From NCBI RefSeq assembly GCF_016461715.1, contig NZ_JAEMUI010000006.1, positions 120,251 to 184,250 of the forward strand: a DNA stretch of 64,000 nt, read 5' to 3'. How positions within the stretch are numbered: position 1 is the first letter of the stretch; each line of letters opens with the position of its first letter. A model generated the notes under the pieces. That model searched no databases, was not told the origin of the DNA, and was given only the letters and a program-made list of their open reading frames with translations. A program made the translations under genes and the position numbers. Source of the stretch: Marinomonas spartinae. Its GTDB lineage: Bacteria; Pseudomonadota; Gammaproteobacteria; Pseudomonadales; Marinomonadaceae. Of this stretch, positions 1-7,810 are shown in pieces.

Positions 1-704
1 AGAATGGATTTAACGTAAATGCGAGTGGGCTGCATTAGTGCCTCTTTCAGTGCAACACCGTCGATTTCTTGATTGAGGTCGGCTTTGCTGACGTCGAGAA
101 TTTTTCGTATCAAAGAGTAGCCATTAGAATGAGGACCGGAGGAGCCTAGAGCAATCAGTTTATCGCCTACGGTCACTTTGCTGCCATCAATGATCTTTTC
201 TTCTTCGACAACGCCGACACAAAAGCCTGCCAAGTCATAATCGCCATCGTGGTACATGCCTGGCATCTCTGCTGTTTCGCCGCCAACGAGTGCGCAGCCT
301 GCTTGTATACAGCCTTCACCGATGCCGGTGACGACACTTGCTGCCACGTCAACATCTAGTTTACCTGTCGCGTAGTAGTCTAAGAAGAAAAGGGGTTCTG
401 CGCCTGCGACGACAAGGTCGTTGACACACATGGCGACTAAATCGATGCCAATTGTGTCGTGCTGGTTGAGATCCATTGCTAGACGAAGCTTAGTACCGAC
501 GCCGTCAGTGCCCGAAACAAGAATAGGGTTTTTGTATTTGGTTGGAAGGCGAGTTAATGCGCCGAATCCACCTAACCCCCCCATCACTTCCGGACGGCGA
601 GTTTTTTTGCTAACGCCCTTGATGCGCTCAACAAGTTGATTTCCAGCGTTGATATCAACGCCAGCGTCTTTATAACTAATCGATGTTTTATCCGATTTGG
701 TCAT
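1..704 (-). CDS. purM: Phosphoribosylformylglycinamidine cyclo-ligase (AIR synthetase), partial
   Basis: Purine biosynthesis enzyme that closes the imidazole ring of AIR using ATP. The reverse strand from an ATG at 704 reads about 234 residues without a stop and runs off the left edge, so roughly the first two thirds of the usual ~345 residues are present. Visible PurM signatures are [13 protein letters not shown] at the N-terminus, [30 protein letters not shown] and [13 protein letters not shown]. It is divergent from the DUF2066 gene, an arrangement also known in other gammaproteobacteria. Not broken within the visible part. Confidence 0.96.
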   Translation of the reverse strand, partial: MTKSDKTSISYKDAGVDINAGNQLVERIKGVSKKTRRPEVMGGLGGFGALTRLPTKYKNPILVSGTDGVGTKLRLAMDLNQHDTIGIDLVAMCVNDLVVAGAEPLFFLDYYATGKLDVDVAASVVTGIGEGCIQAGCALVGGETAEMPGMYHDGDYDLAGFCVGVVEEEKIIDGSKVTVGDKLIALGSSGPHSNGYSLIRKILDVSKADLNQEIDGVALKEALMQPTRIYVKSI

Positions 705-819
705 TGCCTATGCCTTATCATGTTCGGGGAAAAGAGGCATTTTAGCATAGTGGCGTATTAGGGCTATGGTTCTTTGGCATTAAGGCAGTAGAATAAGCAA
801 ATAAACGAAGGAAGGGGCT

Positions 820-2049
820 ATGAAAATCCGTATTTTTTTATTTTTTATCAGTATTTTTTATGTGTCGATGGCGTCGGCTGTTCCGGTTAAAGATTTATAT
901 CGTGCCAGCATTAAATTACCGGCCACCGAGTCTGAAGATCAAATGTTGAGCGATGCATTCTCTCAAGCGGTTGAGCAAGTATTGGTTAGAGTGTCGGGTG
1001 ATAAAGCGGCAATCACAGGTGACTTATTGCAAGAGGCGCAAAAAGCGGCCCCAACATGGGTGGCGCAACACTCTGTAACGTCACTAAAGGACTTGCTGCC
1101 ACTAAATGGTGATTTAGTGGCAGGTAAGCAGGTCAATGTCTTTTTCTACCATGAGTCAATAGATCAATTTTTGACTCAGCACAACTTGCCGGTTTGGGGA
1201 AATAACCGTCCGTCGGTGTTGGTTTGGGCGGTGGATGATAATAATGGGGTGCGTACTTTATCTGGTGCAAACTCCCCTTCGGAGTTGTTGAATGACTTGG
1301 CAGTATCATCGACAAACTACGGCGTGCCCATTTATGCACCTTTGATGGATTCTGTGGATGCTGCGGCTATCTCGCCATCGGATGTGTGGGGTTTTTTTGA
1401 AGATACCATCAAAACTGCCAGTCAACGCTATCAGACCGATGCTATTGCTGCATTGCGTGTGTCACAATATTCGGGGTCCTTGACAGGAAGTTTGTTGATG
1501 ATAATCGGCAATGACACTCAGCAATTTTCACTTACTGGCACGAACTTACAGGATCTGGCGGATCAAGCCAGTGCCGATATGGCAAAGGCATTGTCTGAGC
1601 GTTACGCAGCCGTTCGAAACAGCGCCTCGGAAAGTCGCCTTGATTTGTCTGTTTCGGGTGTTACGAATTACGCTGCCATGCAGAAAATTCAGCAATATTT
1701 AGAGAGTGTGGGGGTGGTGAGAGATGTATATGTGGTGAAAGCGACCAGTAACTCTGTCGTATTCTCTGTTGCTATCAATGGCGATAAGCAAAAATTGATG
1801 GACAGTATTCAGTTAAGTAGTTTGCTGCAGGCCGATGTGCCGCCGTCCGTGACGGAGCCTCCAGTAACACAGGCTTCAGCGACACAGACGAATAGTGGTG
1901 GAGCTGAAATACCTTCAGCAAATACTGTCGAGACGACTCAGCAGTCTAGCGCTACTTCACAAACACCAGATCCTGTATCCTCTACCGATTCGAGTGCTCC
2001 GAATGTGAGTAACAATATTGAATATTTCAAATACAGTGGAGCTCAATAG
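820..2049 (+). CDS. DUF2066 domain-containing exported protein
   Basis: A 409-residue protein with an N-terminal signal peptide (hydrophobic stretch about residues 3-20, ending in ASA), hence probably periplasmic. The block after it (about residues 22-340, beginning VPVKDLYRASIKLPA and containing QVLVRVSGDKA) matches the DUF2066 family, which has no assigned function. The last ~70 residues are a Pro/Thr/Ser-rich low-complexity tail, probably disordered. The start has a good ribosome site (GAAGGAAGGGG before the ATG). Its neighbour purM is the usual partner of this family. The stop overlaps the next start by one base (TAGTG), indicating translational coupling. Confidence 0.8.
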   Translation: MKIRIFLFFISIFYVSMASAVPVKDLYRASIKLPATESEDQMLSDAFSQAVEQVLVRVSGDKAAITGDLLQEAQKAAPTWVAQHSVTSLKDLLPLNGDLVAGKQVNVFFYHESIDQFLTQHNLPVWGNNRPSVLVWAVDDNNGVRTLSGANSPSELLNDLAVSSTNYGVPIYAPLMDSVDAAAISPSDVWGFFEDTIKTASQRYQTDAIAALRVSQYSGSLTGSLLMIIGNDTQQFSLTGTNLQDLADQASADMAKALSERYAAVRNSASESRLDLSVSGVTNYAAMQKIQQYLESVGVVRDVYVVKATSNSVVFSVAINGDKQKLMDSIQLSSLLQADVPPSVTEPPVTQASATQTNSGGAEIPSANTVETTQQSSATSQTPDPVSSTDSSAPNVSNNIEYFKYSGAQ

Positions 2050-2273
2050 TGTCTGACCAGCAAGATAAAATAGTCAAGCGTGATTTTTATGCCAGAGATG
2101 AGGCCGAGCAAGCGGATTTTTTATCTCAAACTTGGTGTAATGAGTGCATGGAGATGGACTTAGGAATGAAAAATCCCGTGGAATACACTAAGGGGAATGA
2201 CGTTTGGATTGAAGGAGAGTGTGTGAAATGCGCCTCCAAGATCATCACTGAAATCGTTGAAGAAGACGAATAG
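2049..2273 (+). CDS. Small acidic zinc-ribbon-like protein
   Basis: A 74-residue acidic protein starting at a GTG that shares its G with the stop codon of the DUF2066 gene. It has two paired-cysteine knuckles, WCNEC at about residue 29 and GECVKC at about residue 57, the spacing expected of a four-cysteine zinc ribbon. It was not recognised as a named family. Coupling to the DUF2066 gene suggests co-expression. A hairpin terminator follows 45 bases after the stop. The reading frame is well supported by codon use and the coupled start, but no function can be given. Confidence 0.7.
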   Translation: MSDQQDKIVKRDFYARDEAEQADFLSQTWCNECMEMDLGMKNPVEYTKGNDVWIEGECVKCASKIITEIVEEDE

Positions 2274-2317
2274 TAGAATTTAAATTATCGATATTTCGTG
2301 ATAAAAGTTTAGTAAAG

Positions 2318-2342
2318 AAAACGCGCCGAAAGGCGCGTTTTT
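2318..2342. terminator. Bidirectional intrinsic terminator
   Basis: GC-rich hairpin ACGCGCC / GGCGCGT with a GAAA tetraloop, flanked by A and T runs. It sits between the convergent 2049-2273 gene and gltA and could serve both. Confidence 0.85.
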
Positions 2343-2371
2343 AGTTGTATTTATTAGCGAACAGCTAAAGA

Positions 2372-3652
2372 TTATTTGGTTGGATAGTCGCGTTGTGTTT
2401 TGCCAACATATAATTGACGTGGGCGACCAATTTTATATGGGCCACTGATCATTTCATTCCAGTGAGAAATCCAGCCAATGGTGCGAGACATCGCAAAAAT
2501 AACCGTAAACATACTCGTTGGGATACCAATCGCTTTCATGATGATGCCAGAGTAGAAGTCAACGTTTGGATACAATTTACGCTCTATGAAATAAGGGTCT
2601 TCAAGGGCAATTTGCTCTAGGCGTTTTGCAATTTTTAGCAACGGATCATCAGATTGGCCGAGTTCTGTTAATACCTGATCACAAGTTTCACGCATTACTT
2701 TAGCGCGCGGATCGAAGTTTTTATAGACACGGTGTCCAAAGCCCATTAAACGGAATGGGTCGTCTTTGTCTTTGGCCTTGGCAATGTATTTATCTATTTG
2801 GTCTTCGTCGCCAATTTCTTCCAACATAGTAAGAACGGCTTCGTTTGCGCCACCATGAGCTGGCCCCCAAAGTGTTGCAATGCCAGCAGCAATACAGGCA
2901 AATGGGTTCGCTCCTGAAGAGCCAGCAAGGCGGACGGTTGAAGTTGAAGCGTTCTGTTCATGATCGGCATGCAGAACAAAAATGGTGTCCATTGCTTTCG
3001 CAAAAACAGGGTTGACTTTATATTCTTCGCAAGGTGTTGCAAACATCATATAAAGAAAGTTCTCTGCATAGGACAGATCGTTACGAGGGTACATAACGGG
3101 CTGATCTTTCGAGTACTTGTAACAAGTTGCCGCCAGCGTTGGCATCTTAGAAATGAGGCGGAATGCGGCGATCTCACGATGTCGTGGATTAGTGATGTCC
3201 ATGTGGTCTTGGTAAAAAGCGGACAGGGCGCCAACTAATCCACACATAATGGCCATCGGGTGGGCATCGTTTCTAAATCCTTCGATGAATTTATGCATAG
3301 ACTGGTTAACCATTGTATGAGCGCTAACCGTATCGACAAATTCTTTTTTCTCTTCTGCCGTTGGAAGTTCTCCGTAAAGCAAAAGATAGCAGGTTTCTAA
3401 GTAGTCTGAGTGCTCAGCAAGCTGAGCAATGGGGTAACCTCGGTGTAGCAATATGCCAGCTTCACCATCAATGTATGTGATTGCAGACTCGCATGAGCCT
3501 GTGGACATAAAACCAGGGTCGTAAGTGAAAACACCGTTTGCACCTAAGCCACGTACGTCAATAACATCTGTGCCAAGGGTGCCTGAAATAACAGGAAGTT
3601 CGATGGTTTTATCGATCCCGTCTACGGTAAGTCGTGCTTTTTTATCGGCCAT
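2372..3652 (-). CDS. gltA: Citrate synthase (type II)
   Basis: Condenses oxaloacetate and acetyl-CoA to citrate, the entry step of the TCA cycle. At 426 residues it matches the hexameric type II enzymes of gammaproteobacteria. The catalytic residues are visible: His in [11 protein letters not shown], His in [14 protein letters not shown] and Asp in PNVDFYSG. The N-terminal beta-domain typical of NADH-inhibited forms ([17 protein letters not shown]) is present. The start has a strong Shine-Dalgarno (GAAGGAG). It is divergent from sdhCDAB across a 569-bp control region, which allows coordinated control of the TCA block. Confidence 0.97.
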   Translation of the reverse strand: MADKKARLTVDGIDKTIELPVISGTLGTDVIDVRGLGANGVFTYDPGFMSTGSCESAITYIDGEAGILLHRGYPIAQLAEHSDYLETCYLLLYGELPTAEEKKEFVDTVSAHTMVNQSMHKFIEGFRNDAHPMAIMCGLVGALSAFYQDHMDITNPRHREIAAFRLISKMPTLAATCYKYSKDQPVMYPRNDLSYAENFLYMMFATPCEEYKVNPVFAKAMDTIFVLHADHEQNASTSTVRLAGSSGANPFACIAAGIATLWGPAHGGANEAVLTMLEEIGDEDQIDKYIAKAKDKDDPFRLMGFGHRVYKNFDPRAKVMRETCDQVLTELGQSDDPLLKIAKRLEQIALEDPYFIERKLYPNVDFYSGIIMKAIGIPTSMFTVIFAMSRTIGWISHWNEMISGPYKIGRPRQLYVGKTQRDYPTK

Positions 3653-3692
3653 TTATGCTCTCCTTCGAATTCTGGTCCGGGGCTAAGAAGTC

Positions 3693-3722
3693 AAAAAAGA
3701 CCCTCCTGACCCAGAAGGTGGG
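3693..3722 (-). terminator. Terminator-like hairpin in the gltA leader
   Basis: On the reverse strand, CCCACCTT pairs with AGGAGGG (one A.A mismatch) around a short loop and is followed by TCTTTTTT, about 40 bases before the gltA start. It lies downstream of the proposed promoter, so it could act as an attenuator or the end of a short RNA. Confidence 0.4.
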
Positions 3723-3741
3723 GAAAAAATACTGTCTCAGC

Positions 3742-3771
3742 ACTATAAAAGTCAATCTTCTACACTTGCAA
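3742..3771 (-). promoter_or_regulatory. Candidate sigma-70 promoter of gltA
   Basis: Reverse strand TTGCAA (-35), 18-bp spacer, TATAGT (-10). This predicts a transcript starting near 3735 with an ~80-base leader. Motif match only. Confidence 0.4.
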
Positions 3772-3991
3772 AGAGTTTACAATATTGTAATTTTGTTTGT
3801 AATTATCTGACAATAAAAGCCATTCTCATAAAGTTTTTTTATCCTTATTTCGTTTTAAGTCTTTGAAAAATAAACAATATTTCAGTCTAAAAACCAGTCT
3901 TTTGGCTGTAATTAAGCACCATTATTGTTATTGCTTATGGGTACATTCAGCTTGTGAATGGTGACCATTGAAAACCCTTGCTCTAGTCTAT

Positions 3992-4021
3992 TTGTCTTCC
4001 CATTTTTCGCTAGTCTATAAT
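3992..4021 (+). promoter_or_regulatory. Candidate sigma-70 promoter of the sdh-suc operon
   Basis: TTGTCT (-35), 18-bp spacer and a perfect TATAAT (-10), about 200 bases before sdhC. The rest of the 3653-4221 interval is AT-rich and holds no recognisable gene. Confidence 0.45.
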
Positions 4022-4221
4022 TGCGTTCCCGATGATTTCATTGATTTGTCGGCGTATGCCATTCAAGAGTAGTTGCTTGAACAGAAAATGTCGTTTGCAA
4101 ATCGATGCAATTTTCGATTAGGCCTATGGTGTGACAACGTAATGTAAGCATTGCGTTTGGTTCACAGATAGAAATTGGGTCGTGATGGACCATTCACTTA
4201 TATAAGATGGTGTAAATAGTC

Positions 4222-4599
4222 GTGAATAAAAAAAGACCAGTCAACCTTGATATTTCAACAATATCAATGCCGGTAACAGCAATCGTATCTATTATTCATC
4301 GTGTGACGGGAATTATCCTCTTTATAGGTTTGATTTTCTTGTTATATGCGTTTGATGTTTCCTTAGAGTCTCAACAAGGATTTGATCAGGTTGTGAATAT
4401 GCTTCAGACAAACTTCCTTGCTAAGTTCGTTATCTGGGGTGTTGTATCAGCGTTGATGTATCACTTCGTCGCAGGTATTAAACACCTGTTTATGGATTTG
4501 GGACACTTTGAAGAATTAGAAAGTGGACGTAATGCAGCTGTTGCAAACATTGTCATTGCAGTGGTTCTTATTGTGTTAGCTGGGGTGTGGATATGGTAA
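4222..4599 (+). CDS. sdhC: Succinate dehydrogenase cytochrome b556 subunit
   Basis: Large membrane-anchor subunit of complex II, which binds haem b and quinone with SdhD. It has 125 residues with three transmembrane segments (about 22-45, 63-85 and 102-124). The N-terminal RPVNLD...SIIHRVTG signature is diagnostic, and the haem-ligand region is YHFVAGIKHL. The start is a GTG at 4222 with only a weak ribosome site; the conserved N-terminus fixes this choice. The 3' end overlaps sdhD by 13 bases. Confidence 0.95.
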   Translation: MNKKRPVNLDISTISMPVTAIVSIIHRVTGIILFIGLIFLLYAFDVSLESQQGFDQVVNMLQTNFLAKFVIWGVVSALMYHFVAGIKHLFMDLGHFEELESGRNAAVANIVIAVVLIVLAGVWIW

Positions 4600-4940
4600 C
4601 TCAAATTACAAGCTTTGGTCGCTCTGGTCTGTATGACTGGATGATGCAGCGTATTTCCGCTGTGGTATTAGCTCTCTATACCATTTTTATTATCGGTTAT
4701 CTTTTATTACATCCTCATCTTACGTTTGAACAGTGGAGTGCGCTTTACAGTTCAACTTGGATGCGCGTTTTCAGTTTGATGACATTGTTGTCTATTGGTG
4801 TGCATTCTTGGATTGGTCTGTGGTCAATTTCTACAGATTATATTAAGCCAACTGGTATTCGTTTCTTCTTTCAAGCTCTATGCGGTTTATTGATGTTTGT
4901 TTACATCGTGTGGGGCATTCAGGTTCTTTGGGGGCTATAA
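4587..4940 (+). CDS. sdhD: Succinate dehydrogenase membrane anchor subunit
   Basis: Small membrane anchor of complex II, 117 residues with three transmembrane helices. The family signature includes GLYDWMMQRISAVVLALY near the N-terminus and SIGVHSWIGLWSISTDY, whose His is the expected haem ligand. It overlaps sdhC by 13 bases and ends three bases before sdhA, so the subunits are translationally coupled. Confidence 0.94.
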   Translation: MDMVTQITSFGRSGLYDWMMQRISAVVLALYTIFIIGYLLLHPHLTFEQWSALYSSTWMRVFSLMTLLSIGVHSWIGLWSISTDYIKPTGIRFFFQALCGLLMFVYIVWGIQVLWGL

Positions 4941-4943
4941 GTA

Positions 4944-6716
4944 ATGGCTAATATTCGTACGATTTCTTTTGATGCCATCGTTATTGGCGGTGGTGGCGCT
5001 GGTATGCGTGCCGCACTTCAGTTAACTGAATCTGGTTTGAACACTGCCTGTATAACAAAAGTATTTCCAACTCGTTCTCATACGGTATCTGCTCAAGGTG
5101 GTATTACCTGTGCGATCGCCAGTGAGGATCCAAATGACGATTGGCGTTGGCACATGTATGACACCGTAAAAGGGTCAGATTACATTGGCGATCAAGAGGC
5201 AGTCGAGTACATGTGTTCTGTTGGCCCGCAAGCTGTTTTTGAGCTTGAGCACATGGGGCTACCATTTTCTCGTAAAGAGAATGGCCGTATTTATCAGCGT
5301 CCTTTCGGTGGTCAATCTAAGGGCCCAAACGATACCACTCAAGCGGCTCGTACTTGTGCTGCAGCGGACCGTACAGGTCATGCGCTATTGCATACTTTAT
5401 ATCAGGGTAATCTTAAAGGCGGTACCACCTTCTTTAACGAATGGTATGCAATTGACTTGGTGAAAAATAAAGAAGATGCGGTGGTCGGTGTTGTTGCGAT
5501 TTGTATCGAAACTGGCGAGACCGTCTATCTGAAAGCGAAAGCAACGGTAATTGCTACTGGTGGTGCTGGTCGTATTTTCCAATCGACTACAAATGCTCAC
5601 ATTAATACGGGTGATGGGGTTGCGATGGCACTACGTGCTGGTTTCCCTGCTCAAGATATGGAAATGTGGCAATTCCACCCAACTGGTATTTATGGTGCAG
5701 GTACACTCGTTACTGAAGGTTGTCGTGGTGAAGGTGGTTACCTAATTAATAAAGATGGCGAGCGTTTCATGGAGCGTTATGCGCCTAACGCGAAAGACCT
5801 TGCTGGTCGTGACGTTGTGGCGCGTGCAATGATTCTTGAAATTCTTGGTGGTCGTGGTTGCGGTCCAGATAAAGATCACGTTCTTCTAAAATTGGATCAC
5901 TTGGGTGAAGAGACACTTAATAAGCGTCTACCAGGTATTCTTGAACTTTCTCGTACCTTTGCCCACGTTGACCCAGTGAAAGAGCCGATCCCTGTTATCC
6001 CAACTTGTCACTATATGATGGGTGGGATTCCAACGAATGTTAGCGGTCAGGCATTGAAACAAAATGAAGCGGGTGAAGACGTTATCATTCATGGTTTGTA
6101 TGCATGTGGTGAAGCGGCTTGTGTGTCAGTACACGGTGCTAACCGCTTGGGTGGTAACTCTCTACTTGACCTTGTTGTGTTTGGTCGTGCTGTTGGTTTG
6201 CATGTTAAAAAATCTTTGGATGACGGGTTTGAGTCGCTCAATGCGGATGAAACAGACATCGAAAGAGCGATGGTTCGTCTAGAGCGGTTGAACAATACAA
6301 AAGGTGGCGAAAGTGTTGCTGCGGTTCGTGCTGAGCTGCAAAAAGTGATGCAATTATACTTTGGTGTATTCCGTGATGGCGAATCCATGCAAAAAGGCTT
6401 GAAAGAGCTTGAAGCAATTCGTAAGCGCGTTGAAAATCTAAATCTTGAAGATAAGAGTCAGGCATTCAATACCGCACGTATTGAGGCGCTGGAGCTTGAG
6501 AACCTGCTGGAAATTGCTGAAGCAACGGCAATCCCAGCGGAGTTCCGTAAAGAGAGTCGTGGTGCCCATGCTCGTAATGACTTTACTGAACGCGATGACG
6601 AGAATTGGCTCAAGCACTCATTGTTCCATCCTGGAAGCAAAACCGTTACCAAGCGTGATGTGAACTTTGCACCAAAAACAATGGAACCTTTCCCGCCTAA
6701 GATTCGCAAATACTAA
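4944..6716 (+). CDS. sdhA: Succinate dehydrogenase flavoprotein subunit
   Basis: Catalytic FAD subunit that oxidises succinate to fumarate. Its 590 residues are normal length. Visible motifs are the dinucleotide-binding [11 protein letters not shown] near residue 17, the covalent-FAD histidine in [11 protein letters not shown], the active-site block [20 protein letters not shown], and [11 protein letters not shown]. The C-terminal SdhA domain ends in [13 protein letters not shown]. It sits in the standard sdhCDAB order. Confidence 0.98.
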   Translation: MANIRTISFDAIVIGGGGAGMRAALQLTESGLNTACITKVFPTRSHTVSAQGGITCAIASEDPNDDWRWHMYDTVKGSDYIGDQEAVEYMCSVGPQAVFELEHMGLPFSRKENGRIYQRPFGGQSKGPNDTTQAARTCAAADRTGHALLHTLYQGNLKGGTTFFNEWYAIDLVKNKEDAVVGVVAICIETGETVYLKAKATVIATGGAGRIFQSTTNAHINTGDGVAMALRAGFPAQDMEMWQFHPTGIYGAGTLVTEGCRGEGGYLINKDGERFMERYAPNAKDLAGRDVVARAMILEILGGRGCGPDKDHVLLKLDHLGEETLNKRLPGILELSRTFAHVDPVKEPIPVIPTCHYMMGGIPTNVSGQALKQNEAGEDVIIHGLYACGEAACVSVHGANRLGGNSLLDLVVFGRAVGLHVKKSLDDGFESLNADETDIERAMVRLERLNNTKGGESVAAVRAELQKVMQLYFGVFRDGESMQKGLKELEAIRKRVENLNLEDKSQAFNTARIEALELENLLEIAEATAIPAEFRKESRGAHARNDFTERDDENWLKHSLFHPGSKTVTKRDVNFAPKTMEPFPPKIRKY

Positions 6717-6729
6717 GGAGTAACTCAGA

Positions 6730-7434
6730 ATGTTAGTTAGTATTTATCGTTACAATCCTGAAGTGGACGACGCTCCATATATGAAGGATTACCAAATTGA
6801 TTTGCCTGCGGGTAAAGATTTGATGGTGCTGGACGTATTGAACTTATTAAAAGCGCAAGACCCAAGCATCTCTTACCGTCGCTCTTGCCGTGAAGGTGTA
6901 TGTGGTTCAGATGGCATGAATATCTCAGGTAAAAATGGCCTAGCATGTATTACACCTGTCTCCCAAGCGGTGAAAAATGGCAAGTTAGTGTTGCGACCAC
7001 TGCCAGGATTGCCAGTTGTGCGTGACCTTGTTGTGGATATGGGGCAGTTTTATAAGCAGTATGAGAAAATTCGTCCTTATCTTCTCAATGATACGCCAGT
7101 GCCTGCTATTGAACGTCTGCAGAGCCCTGAAGAGCGTGAAAAGCTAGATGGCTTGTACGAGTGTATTCTGTGTGCATGTTGTTCAACCGCTTGTCCATCT
7201 TTCTGGTGGAATCCAGATAAATTTATTGGGCCTTCTGGTTTGTTGCAAGCATACCGTTTCTTAGCAGACAGTCGTGATACAGCAACCCAAGAGCGTCTAA
7301 GTGATTTAGATGATCCATTTAGCGTATTTCGTTGCCATGGCATCATGAATTGTGTGAATGTTTGTCCGAAAGGTTTGAATCCTACGAAAGCAATCGGTAA
7401 CATTCGCACCATGCTTCTGCAAAGAGCAACCTGA
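6730..7434 (+). CDS. sdhB: Succinate dehydrogenase iron-sulfur subunit
   Basis: Electron-transfer subunit carrying three Fe-S clusters. The 234 residues show the [2Fe-2S] motif SCREGVCGSDGMN, the [4Fe-4S] motif CILCACC and the [3Fe-4S] region STACPSFWWN with FRCHGIMNCVNVCPKGLNP. A good ribosome site (AAGGAG) precedes the ATG. It is last of the sdh genes before a hairpin and a terminator. Confidence 0.98.
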   Translation: MLVSIYRYNPEVDDAPYMKDYQIDLPAGKDLMVLDVLNLLKAQDPSISYRRSCREGVCGSDGMNISGKNGLACITPVSQAVKNGKLVLRPLPGLPVVRDLVVDMGQFYKQYEKIRPYLLNDTPVPAIERLQSPEEREKLDGLYECILCACCSTACPSFWWNPDKFIGPSGLLQAYRFLADSRDTATQERLSDLDDPFSVFRCHGIMNCVNVCPKGLNPTKAIGNIRTMLLQRAT

Positions 7435-7440
7435 TCGATC

Positions 7441-7484
7441 TTAGCTTGCTCTTAACTAGTTCTAAGTGGCTAAGGGCAAGCTAA
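7441..7484. other. Long hairpin after sdhB
   Basis: TTAGCTTGCTCTTA pairs with TAAGGGCAAGCTAA (14 pairs, one wobble) six bases after the sdhB stop. It has no T run, so it is more likely a 3' stability or processing element than a terminator. Confidence 0.6.
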
Positions 7485-7490
7485 AGTCTA

Positions 7491-7527
7491 GGCGGCATGA
7501 GTGGTGTTGTTCAATGCCGCCTTTTTT
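7491..7527 (+). terminator. Intrinsic terminator between sdhB and sucA
   Basis: Perfect 8-bp stem GGCGGCAT / ATGCCGCC followed by six T. This predicts that sdhCDAB is at least partly a separate transcript from sucAB-lpd-sucCD. The interval 7528-7766 has no convincing gene and should hold the sucA promoter. Confidence 0.85.
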
Positions 7528-7766
7528 GCATGTTTCAATATAGAGAATGCAATCAAAACGCTTTAGAATTTGTTGCGTGCTAGCATAACAGTGCTTTTAA
7601 CATGGTGCTGATTAGGTTGCGCTTAATTGATTGGATGAGGAGAGGTTCTCTCTACATGAGTTTAACGCATAAGTGCACGAAGCAATTGTGGTGGCAAGTT
7701 AACAATAAATCGAGGCTTTATGGCCTTAACGGGCCTGTTGGAGTTATCGATTGCATGATAAATTCA

Positions 7767-7809
7767 TACCGGGACCCCGGTAGCTGGCTCGAACATAAGG
7801 GTGATCGAG
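7767..7809 (+). promoter_or_regulatory. Structured leader directly upstream of sucA
   Basis: Two adjacent hairpins: TACCGG / CCGGTA at 7767-7782, then CTCGA / TCGAG at 7788-7809. The loop of the second (ACATAAGGGTGA) holds the only Shine-Dalgarno-like sequence before the sucA ATG at 7811. A translation-control element is plausible; no Rfam family was assigned. Confidence 0.4.
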
Positions 7810-7810
7810 A

